Of a DNA stretch of 64,000 nucleotides, positions 55,101-61,543 are shown one piece after another. Made by a program: the position numbers and the translations under genes. Each line of letters opens with the position of its first letter. The first letter of the stretch is position 1. Source of the stretch: Vallitaleaceae bacterium (lineage in GTDB: Bacteria; Bacillota; Clostridia; Lachnospirales; Vallitaleaceae); the NCBI GenBank assembly GCA_028277605.1, contig JANQFZ010000034.1, positions 1 to 64,000 on the forward strand. The letters run 5' to 3'. A model generated the notes under the pieces. That model was not told the origin of the DNA and did not search any database. It saw only the letters and a list, made by a program, of their open reading frames with translations.

Positions 55101-56224
55101 TCTCCATCACTCTTACCTTGCCATGACACGGTCCATCCACCGGTCTGAAGCCCGATATCATTAGCACTTTTACCAGCAACAAAAATATGATCCATAGTAT
55201 CTAATTGATTACATATATGATCCTCATTCTTAAGTAATACAAGAGATTTTCTTACGGCTTCTCTTGCAATCAGCTTATTTTGTGTTGAACCGAACGAGTC
55301 ATATAAAGATGCATCTGCTTTAACATTATTTTCTTTCATCATACCCGCTTCCACTTTAACTCTCAAAATACGGGTAACAGCATCATCAATTCTTGCAGTT
55401 GTTACTTCTGGATTATGAACTAATTCTTTTAATTCTGTTAAGAAATTTTTCCAATTGTGTGGTACCATAAACATATCCATACCAGCGTTAACATATGTTT
55501 TGATCTGCTCTTTGAAATCCCCAGGTAATTGGTTAATGCCATCCCAATCGGATACAACAAAACCGTTAAATTGCAAATCGCCTTTCAATACATTTGTAAG
55601 AATATTTTCATTACCATGACATTTTAAGCCGTTAATACTGTTATAAGAAACCATTATGGTTCTGGCACCAGCGTTAACAGCTTCTTCATATGGTTTTAAA
55701 TAAAGTGCTAGAACTTCTTCATCGGTCATATCTACATTTCCCTGATTAACGCCGCCTTCTGTTGCGCCTTCGCCAATAAAATGTTTAACCGTTGATACCA
55801 CCTTATTAGTATCATTAAATTCATCTAATGTATCACCTTGTAACCCTTGTGTATAGGCAACGCCCAATTGACTCACTAAGTCAACATTTTCTCCAAAACC
55901 TTCGTAAGTTCTACCCCAGCGACTATCTTGAGGTACTGCTAAACAGGGTGCAAACGTCCAAGAAACACCTGTTGCTTTAACTTCTGTTGCCACAGCTGCA
56001 CCAACTTCTTTGACTAATGCTGCATCTCTTGTTGCACCAAGACCTATGTTATGTGGAAATATGGTCGCACCAATCACATTATTATGACCATGTACAGCAT
56101 CAACCCCATAAATAACAGGAATCCCTAATCTCGTTGCTGATGCCTCATCTTGAATAGTATTTGTCAATGTTATCCAATCATCTATTCCATTAGTTTCTGT
56201 ACCAAGGCACCTGTCACAGCTCAC
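49121..56224 (-). CDS. Giant surface beta-glucanase: GH3-CBM-GH30-CBM-SLH, 5'-truncated
   Basis: The visible frame encodes 2367 residues. Order: GH3 (about 8-570; nucleophile Asp226 in GFVVSDWDG), CBM6-like (585-705), GH30 (about 785-1220; acid/base Glu971 in LQNEPE, nucleophile Glu1070 in LTERS), further CBM6-like modules (about 1225-1345, 1350-1465, 1690-1805, 1812-1935) with Ig-like domains between (1480-1680), an Asn/Asp linker (1943-1972), and three S-layer homology domains (2190-2360). It should cut beta-1,3/1,4- or 1,6-glucans at the cell wall. The signal peptide and the first part of GH3 are missing: the frame begins at a GTG without a ribosome binding site at a junction with a kinase gene. 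It is therefore probably not expressed as is. Confidence 0.85.
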   Translation of the reverse strand: MSCDRCLGTETNGIDDWITLTNTIQDEASATRLGIPVIYGVDAVHGHNNVIGATIFPHNIGLGATRDAALVKEVGAAVATEVKATGVSWTFAPCLAVPQDSRWGRTYEGFGENVDLVSQLGVAYTQGLQGDTLDEFNDTNKVVSTVKHFIGEGATEGGVNQGNVDMTDEEVLALYLKPYEEAVNAGARTIMVSYNSINGLKCHGNENILTNVLKGDLQFNGFVVSDWDGINQLPGDFKEQIKTYVNAGMDMFMVPHNWKNFLTELKELVHNPEVTTARIDDAVTRILRVKVEAGMMKENNVKADASLYDSFGSTQNKLIAREAVRKSLVLLKNEDHICNQLDTMDHIFVAGKSANDIGLQTGGWTVSWQGKSDGDMGSGLPIGPSTPGTTIWQGIQEVILGSATSTYETDVAVPRKSEVIEKNGKILKYDMFGRGATDEFDVAVVVVGEKPYAESNGDNGTLELDEKDIATLENIQTENPDLPIIVVLISGRPMIISDYVDDWDGLVAAWLPGTEGAGVADVLFNNQYDFTGKLPISWPWYVEQLPLGSQDDAMFSYGYGLTKTTHLKLPVKPNKPLPTPFDISNRIESEDAIFYSSMSTENTTDEGGGENVGWNDAGKWYDYYIHIPTTGLYTIDFRVASPDGASNAIAVLDEKGNEISHLITVPQTGGWQNWETVTGQAAFESGNHLIRIKVKESGWNFNWMMFRREGEIPLDWSIGEGESDPIMIPSSPVLREDGVDVWFSSESKYPGARSWYYAPKEIAYTLDKQENMDLVLPTSNWDVETIVVDPKTTYQTILGIGTSLEEASIYNLYKMSEEARDEVLTKLVGTDVNNDEANMRLTVGAADFTGREFYTYADIPYDMMPRDESEAYYMEWLEDNFSIQKDVDYHIIETIKKVQEINPNVKFFSSSWTPPGWMKSVNKDFYFNPYNLKAGRLEDKFIPVLAKYYVLYVEAYAELGIDIYAMTLQNEPELEIDYPSCGMTAAQEQALAEAMVEEFKVSVSAGRLTESQVPKIWAFDHNFSSAVSFLGEILDSPAIDGGAYHDYSGSPTTMSTVHDMFPDKSANLTERSLWGTHGADRIAQYFRNYAESYNAWVTMLDSNIYPEQWVGEPDPTMFIKDSGKDSTDNEQYWAAPEFYMMAQYTQFVPPGSIRIDSDYGSKETVTNVSFLRPDGKVASIMINQNKNEQAFKLLCNGEQISGKLPGGTVATYVWMPGEGDTIIEPLLIKESIKPGVNAINHQGMTVNENDLANADTGDFVEFFVDIPVDGYYYFDLDFSNSDTGEVSVLENDVQVGTLKLQQCSQWAPWMKSRAKVYLTEGHQMVKLQVVNGVDFTLGTINVYQSEMKMMIPGRIEAENYSGGDPVHTGSDVSYFDPGEKLTYDIQVTTSSSLTIQLGYSTGNDGAKVKLSYDDTILSITDLPKTEWWGYNVVEDQVNVKATTNSVLTIEVVDAGFNLDYVDIGPVVLVDDSSDEILEGEEDGKTVSLKASNIEGMSVHYQELELDGAPSGILITSITEEVIDSTTQAAVVLSVSDKTDYDVDQFVKFKVPIVSETNTYISTAVKKFTAIDDVESITGAWTYEGDQAKMDEEVVTMTLAGGTFIEDSISDITLADNTSGITIESIDYLDSTHVKVNLAWNGTTYYEDSTLLFNIPVTAYDDSTGDDALTVEMISSGVTGSVVENYGVIQGDEVYMMNGGQLEEKTIRDQSVMTIGSLGTGDKVSYKVNVPEAGRYHVTFVLNNVSGFNADIEDSNGEKLALLNLPQVWASWFKVRRAVELEAGEQIITLNIKAGNDFEIGWMDYQPEPTAQLLPSRIEAESYVDATKGVIEGTEIGENTAYNHAGDTLTYYVRVEEAGTYEITYHYATPQAGVKGILKKDDQVLATTDFLSTSGWGDYKDVTDQLTLEAGTYDLVLEDVGDGFNLDWIEFTIVEAPVEDPIEPIDQNNNNDDDNDDDDDDNNNDNNNKKNKSIIKSDTGTVIVPIIPQLDKATGIAQSELSESELLDYMDNTQRNEQGLKVVLIDVEEVEGATAYGQTLPVSLLQNESKDEAITVKTEFANVTLCGEMLANTEIKEDRIILVVEQMDGSSLDTENQAFVKDRPVIDLRFVDANDNLISWSNTATPVSVEIDYEPTQEELQNPEHIIVYHINAQGELKAIPNRKYDIKSKTVKFTTTHFSLYTIGYHVKTFKDLSDFEWARKSIEVLASKGIINGTSEETFDPGMDISRADFIKLLVNTLELTSDVKENFSDVDSNAYYYEEVSVAKALSIAKGNGKHQFNPTNKITREDMMTLMARALEKKGQLSLDTTLSTQNFEDMDKIASYAQDSVAALIEAQLVHGNGDKINPKGLSKRAEVAAILYRIIHMD

Positions 56225-56389
56225 AAAGGTGGATATGGTATAAAAAATGTGATCAAACGTCTGGAACTATACTATTTTGGTGATTATACATTAGATATCC
56301 AAAGTCACATTAATCAAGGTACAACCGTAAAGATATCACTCCCAACCACACTAACACTAACACTTAGAAAGAAGGGAAATCATGTATAA
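56225..56389 (+). pseudogene. C-terminal fragment of a YesM-type sensor histidine kinase
   Basis: From about 56225 the plus strand encodes KGGYGIKNVIKRLELYY then a stretch ending QGTTVKISLP, the G-box end of a HATPase_c domain. It ends at a TAA overlapping the response regulator start by eight bases. The sensor, membrane and H-box parts are absent; left of 56225 the sequence belongs to the opposite-strand GH3 gene. The fragment marks a deletion or rearrangement junction. Confidence 0.82.
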
Positions 56390-57840
56390 ACTAGCTATTA
56401 TTGATGATGAAGAAGATCGAGTGCTGGGTATAAAAAATTATATTAATTGGTCGCAATATGATATAGAAGTATGTGCCGTTGCATTTAACGGAAGAGATGG
56501 TCTTGACCTTTTTGAGACCTATCATCCAGACATAGCACTTATAGATATTCAGATGCCTTATCTTAATGGTTTAATGCTTATTAACGAAATCCGTAACAGA
56601 AACTATGAAACTGCTATTATTATCTTAAGTGGGTATGATAACTTTGATTATGCGAAAGAGGCCATTCAATTGAATTTCGTAACCAATTATTGCACAACTT
56701 GATAAATAATAACCTTAGAAACCCAAATACATTTTATGAAGATGCTGCTAAATACAGAATAAAGCTATATAACACAACTTCTTGTGTAGCTATTGTTAGA
56801 ATTGAGAATGTTAAAGAGATCTATGCCAATCATTCCGATAGCGAGTTTAGTTTAATTCTGCTTCAGCTTAGAGATTTTTTCAAAAAAAGCAAAACGAATT
56901 TAGGAAACTGTGAAATGATAACACAAAATGACGACTTATTTTTGTTTGCTCTGATGAAAATTTTGCCCTTAACACCTTTCAAAAAAGAATAGAACTGTTT
57001 AAAGCCGTATTACTTCATCATTTTGATCTAACTTTTATCATTGGAATTGGTCAACCTGTTCCATCTATACTAGAAGTATCTCAATCCTACAATCAAGCAC
57101 TAACTGCTTTAGAGAATAATGTTTTCTTAGGTGATCATAAAACAGCACTATTTGAGCCTTATATGTCTAAATTATCGATTCGTTATCTCTATCCTTTTAA
57201 GGCAGAAAAAGACATTATCCATGCCGTTGAACTAGGTGACCAAATAGGCATTACACTAGTAGATACATTTTTTGATTACTTCAAGCAAGAGAGTGTTTCC
57301 AATAGTCATTACCTAAGAAAAGTTGGACTTCAGTTGCTTAACTGTATTTTTAAGTTTTGTTCTGACAAAAATATTGATAGTGTTGAGATCAATACCTACA
57401 TGTTTGAAAAATTCGATCAAGTTAATCAAGCTAAGTCCTTAGATAGGTTAAAAGCAGAGATTAAAGCTGTTATTCAGGAAATCTTAAATCACTTACATAA
57501 TCAAAGTAATAATAATCATTTTGTTCAACAGGGCTTAGCTTTTATTCATGAACATGTTTGTGAGGATATTAATCTACAGATTTTGGCAGACTACCTTTGC
57601 ATATCACCTGCCTATTTTAGTTTTCTTTTTAAACAACAAATGAAAGTGAATTTTGTTAATTATCTCAATCAGTATCGTATTAATTTAGCTAAAGAATTAT
57701 TAGCAGATGTACGACTAAAAAACTACGAAGTAGCCTATCGAGTTGGTTATCAAGATGAGAAATATTTCTATAGGCTTTTTAAACGTATTACAGGGATAAC
57801 TCCTTCTCAATATAGGACTAGCATTAGAAAAGGCGATTAA
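56382..57840 (+). pseudogene. Broken YesN-type response regulator (receiver plus AraC HTH)
   Basis: A receiver domain (LAIIDDEEDRVLGIKNYI, phosphorylatable Asp in IALIDIQMPYLNG) is intact to about 56690. There the frame jumps, with an internal deletion after AIQLNFVTNY. It resumes as LHNLINNNLRNP. A second one-base lesion lies near 56955, after which the frame is open to the AraC-type helix-turn-helix end (DYLCISPAYFSFLFKQQM, ITGITPSQYR) and TAA at 57840. It would have formed a two-component pair with the upstream kinase, typically controlling carbohydrate genes. Confidence 0.85.
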
Positions 57841-57853
57841 GGCTTTGAAAGCA

Positions 57854-58420
57854 TTATAGTTTTGGTTCAGTATGTAGAGTTTTGTACTCATCAGCCAAAA
57901 TACCCATGATATGTGCATCATGATAAGCATGGTTAAAGTATAAGCATTGACGTCTTATACCTTCTTTCTTAAATCCTAATTTAGTATAGACATGTATTGC
58001 TCTTGAATTGAAACTATAGACTTCTAGTTCAATACGATTAAGATTCAGCATACCAAAACCATAGTCCATTACCAATCGCATTGCCTCTGTACCGTATCCA
58101 CGATTCAAATCCTTGTCTATAAATAGACTAATGCGTATATTACCTACTCTATTATCAAAATCTATTTCATTAAGAACAACTTCACCTACTATCTCATCAG
58201 TTTCATTCTGAATGATAAACAAATCTAATCGTTCAGAATCATTTTCAATACGCTTAACATAGGATGTGATAGATGATTTTGTAATAATAGCCTTACTTCC
58301 TGTATATAGACAACTATCATAACTAGCCGACTGTAGTTTATCATAATAACTATCAATATACTCTGCTTCTATGGGAACAAGATAAACCTTTTCACCTATT
58401 AATAAGGGGTTTTTCTTCAT
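57854..58420 (-). CDS. GNAT family acetyltransferase (RimJ/RimL-like)
   Basis: The 188-residue enzyme has the GNAT acetyl-CoA loop DLNRGYGTEAMRLV and the typical ending SFNSRAIHVYTKLGFKKEGI. It is close to RimJ/RimL-type N-acetyltransferases that modify proteins or small molecules. I place the start at 58420 (MKKNPLLIGEKVYL), after GGAGG, instead of the ATG at 58465, which adds 15 residues without family likeness. It converges with the broken response regulator. Confidence 0.88.
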   Translation of the reverse strand: MKKNPLLIGEKVYLVPIEAEYIDSYYDKLQSASYDSCLYTGSKAIITKSSITSYVKRIENDSERLDLFIIQNETDEIVGEVVLNEIDFDNRVGNIRISLFIDKDLNRGYGTEAMRLVMDYGFGMLNLNRIELEVYSFNSRAIHVYTKLGFKKEGIRRQCLYFNHAYHDAHIMGILADEYKTLHTEPKL

Positions 58421-58532
58421 GTGTGTCAACCTCCGATAATCATTGTTATATTCAAAGCATAGCATGACTTATATATGAAAATATAGGGATAAAATAGTTA
58501 TGTAAGAAAAAACAATCACTTCAGTGAATTTA

Positions 58533-58877
58533 TTAGGATGGATTCACAACCGTTAATAACATTTTAAATCTCTCAATTGCTTCTAAAGAATGAGGAACAT
58601 TTGCTGGCATTACAATAGTTTCACCAGCTTTCACCTCGACTGCATCATTATCACAAATAGTTATTTTCACTTTCCCTTCAATAACATAAACCATAGCATC
58701 TCCTGTTGCTATATGCGAACTAACCTCTTCGCCTTTGTCAAATGCCATTAATGATAAACTCAAGTTACTTCTCCGAGCTAATATTTTACTACTTACATCC
58801 CCTTCAGTATAATCAATTAGAGTTTTTAATTCTAATACTTCTTGGAATGGTACATGATTAATAGTTTTTTCTTTCAT
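58533..58877 (-). CDS. Small cupin-domain protein
   Basis: The 114-residue protein has a single cupin barrel: SHIATGDAMVYVIEGKVKIT (motif 1, with one His visible) and ETIVMPANVPHSLEA (motif 2). Stand-alone cupins of this sort can bind a metal and act as isomerases, dioxygenases or sensors; no substrate is evident. AGGAGA precedes the ATG at 58877, which I prefer to the ATG at 58925. Confidence 0.85.
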   Translation of the reverse strand: MKEKTINHVPFQEVLELKTLIDYTEGDVSSKILARRSNLSLSLMAFDKGEEVSSHIATGDAMVYVIEGKVKITICDNDAVEVKAGETIVMPANVPHSLEAIERFKMLLTVVNPS

Positions 58878-59057
58878 GTTATCTTCTCCTCTTTGTTTTA
58901 TTCTAGTAATACATTCAAAATACAATCAAATCAATAAGTATTATATTGACTAGGATACTAATTCATAGATTTTGGTTATCATTCTCAATAAATAGTATAG
59001 CATGATTTACAACATATTCCAACCTATCCCTTACGAAAAATGAGTTTTTACAACAAA

Positions 59058-59087
59058 TAAAACATGCTGCTTATTCATACAGCATGC
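59058..59087 (-). terminator. Terminator of the NRPS-locus operon
   Basis: CATGCTG (59063-59069) pairs with CAGCATG (59080-59086), followed on the minus strand by TTTTATTTG. It lies 18 bases after the DUF1611 gene stop and closes the NRPS-MFS-DUF1611 transcript. Confidence 0.8.
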
Positions 59088-59104
59088 TTCGTAGGAATCA
59101 CTTT

Positions 59105-60166
59105 TTACTTAATTAAGTCAACCATGTTTGTAACACAATGAATACTCTCCACCCTATCAATATCAAATTTTTTCCTTAAGTGTTCTGCTCTTAATTGAAT
59201 ATCCTCCATTGTTTTTACTTCGTATTTACAATACCCTACTTCAACCTTGTCAGGTAATAAAAAAGCTATTGGTTTCTTACCATTGCAGTAAATCCGAATA
59301 GTGTCTAAACAATCCTTTATAGCATCATCATCATCGAACCCTACAACTAGCAAGATTGCATCAGGATTAAACTCAACCATACTTGATATTTTTACAAGAT
59401 TAGCATAGATATAATCTTTAACACTGTATGCTAACGCTCCTTGAGAAGCCATAAGGATATAATCGTTTTCATCACTAATACAATTGGTTACTATGGCTTT
59501 TATATAATCATTATATTTTATAGGATCACCTAAAATATCTAAGCACCTTAGAGGATCAACATCATATTGATTAAACAATTCTGCTGTGGGCTCTGTAATT
59601 AATGCGCTGGCTTTTAGTCCTTGTTCTTTTAAAGCTTTTAACAGATACATTTGAGTTGTAAATTTTCCAATACAAGGTCTTGTACCATAGATACCTATCT
59701 TTTTTACTTGCTTTGTCGTTGTTATCCGTTTTGCACTATCTATAATTTTTAATACTTGTTGATTAGTTTTATAAAATGTCTGTATTTGTATATGATTATC
59801 CTTCATCCATGCTAATAGACTCGGATTCTTTATCTCATGAATACTGATAATTCTTATTCCAAAGTCATTCGCTTTTTTTATTACTTCTTTCCATCTTTCC
59901 TGTAAATTGTATTGGATATAGATATCTGTATTATGATACGGTTCTCCAGCATCACTTATGATTAATGTATCAGCCTTTTCTAGTGCATGGTCAATGTTAT
60001 CTTCAACAGTCACTCCTATAGCATTGCCCTCTATTACTTTTCCGACATCCTCACCAATATTAAATGTAAAATCGATAACAGCTGTGATGTGATAGTCTAA
60101 TAAACCTCTAAATCTAATCAAGCCATGTGATATTTTGTTGAATGGATACAATGCAGCGTTGTTCAT
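59105..60166 (-). CDS. DUF1611-family P-loop protein (DgcN-like)
   Basis: The 353-residue protein has an N-terminal Rossmann-like half and a C-terminal P-loop half with GTRPCIGKFTTQMYLLKALK, the DUF1611 phosphate-binding motif (usually GTDxxxGKxTT). I recall DUF1611 members (DgcN) acting on D-amino-acid derivatives, so a role in tailoring an amino acid or peptide is plausible. I chose the ATG at 60166, after AAGGGGG, over the ATG at 60193. It lies 19 bases behind the MFS gene in the same direction and ends the NRPS locus. Confidence 0.75.
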   Translation of the reverse strand: MNNAALYPFNKISHGLIRFRGLLDYHITAVIDFTFNIGEDVGKVIEGNAIGVTVEDNIDHALEKADTLIISDAGEPYHNTDIYIQYNLQERWKEVIKKANDFGIRIISIHEIKNPSLLAWMKDNHIQIQTFYKTNQQVLKIIDSAKRITTTKQVKKIGIYGTRPCIGKFTTQMYLLKALKEQGLKASALITEPTAELFNQYDVDPLRCLDILGDPIKYNDYIKAIVTNCISDENDYILMASQGALAYSVKDYIYANLVKISSMVEFNPDAILLVVGFDDDDAIKDCLDTIRIYCNGKKPIAFLLPDKVEVGYCKYEVKTMEDIQLRAEHLRKKFDIDRVESIHCVTNMVDLIK

Positions 60167-60185
60167 ATTTTTTCCCCCTTGCGTC

Positions 60186-61478
60186 CTATACATGTTCTAT
60201 GGACGAATTAAATTTTTTAAAAGACTGATTCTTATTTAGTACAATACACATCACTATCATAAGGATACCTGATACTACTAAAACTTGACCCCAATGAACA
60301 CGCTCTAATATACCGCCAAACAGCCATAACCCAAATGTACTTGACAGCATCATGGTAATATTAAATACTGCAAAGACACGTCCTCTTAGGTTTTCAGGTA
60401 CTTTCACTTGAAAATATGTAAAAAGCGGAACACTCTGTATGACGTTAAGTATTCCTAGAACAATGAGTAATAAACTAAATAGGCTGGTGATTATCCACTT
60501 AGATGCAAATAAAAATAGGTCTAAATTTGGAAAATAAAATAGAATGATAATCAAAGCCTCTGCCTGCATAATTTTAAAGATGTGTTTGATCAGTTTAAAT
60601 GCATCCTTTTTTAAAGACAGTAGAAACCCACCAATGATTGCTCCTGCAGCCCAAGAGCCTTGTATGATAGATAATTGGATTTCTGAAACCTTTAATACAT
60701 TATAATTAATGTAGGGTATCACTAAAGCCGCTAAAGGCGCAAAAATTATATTGACTAATAGAGCCACTAATATAAAAAAAGTCGTTATTTTTTCATGAGT
60801 AATATATTGAAACCCAAGCTTAACTCCACTTAGATACCCTTCTTTTTTTTGAGAAATTATTTCTTCATTCTTCCTAGACTGCATGACGATAAACATTTCC
60901 GATATACCAGATAAGATAAACGATATACCATCAATTAAAAATATATAATGCAAACCTATAGTTTTATAGGCTATAGCACCAATAACAGGACCTAAAACAT
61001 TAATTAAGGAGCCAACTGCAGTAAAAATAGAATTGGCTCTTGGCGTATTCTTTTCACCTACTATATTGGGTATTGATGTGCTCATTGCTAGTCCAAAAAA
61101 AGACTGAGTCACTGCCAAAATAATTTTATAGGATATAAGTAAAACAATACTTTCGGGACTCAAGTTGAAAATACACATAAATAGTAAAACGGCTATGCCA
61201 CTCAATATATCCGTAACAACAATGGTTTTTTTCTTATCATGCCTATCAACAAATGACCCTGCAATTAAACTGACAAAAATATTAGGGATGATGGAAAAGC
61301 TTAAGACGAGAGAAAAAGCTGCTGCAGATTGAGTCAAATCAAGGACATAGAGACTTAAAGCAAATCCAAATACAGATGATCCAAGCTCAGATATTAAACG
61401 ACCAGAGATTAATAGTATAAAATTTAATTGATAGTTAATATTCCTCTCACCTGATAATACGCTGTTTTTTTCAGACAT
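60186..61478 (-). CDS. MFS transporter (probable product exporter)
   Basis: The 430-residue protein has 12 predicted membrane segments and the MFS loop motif GSFVDRHDKKKTIV between segments 2 and 3. It resembles the MFS_3/enterobactin-exporter-like group often found in peptide-metabolite clusters. GGGGAG precedes the ATG. It lies between the NRPS gene (65 bases upstream) and the DUF1611 gene, so export of the NRPS product is the natural inference. Confidence 0.88.
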   Translation of the reverse strand: MSEKNSVLSGERNINYQLNFILLISGRLISELGSSVFGFALSLYVLDLTQSAAAFSLVLSFSIIPNIFVSLIAGSFVDRHDKKKTIVVTDILSGIAVLLFMCIFNLSPESIVLLISYKIILAVTQSFFGLAMSTSIPNIVGEKNTPRANSIFTAVGSLINVLGPVIGAIAYKTIGLHYIFLIDGISFILSGISEMFIVMQSRKNEEIISQKKEGYLSGVKLGFQYITHEKITTFFILVALLVNIIFAPLAALVIPYINYNVLKVSEIQLSIIQGSWAAGAIIGGFLLSLKKDAFKLIKHIFKIMQAEALIIILFYFPNLDLFLFASKWIITSLFSLLLIVLGILNVIQSVPLFTYFQVKVPENLRGRVFAVFNITMMLSSTFGLWLFGGILERVHWGQVLVVSGILMIVMCIVLNKNQSFKKFNSSIEHV

Positions 61479-61543
61479 CCTATTGCTCTCCCCTGTAATG
61501 ATATAATCCTACTGTAGAATAAATCATCAATATTTACTATGAA

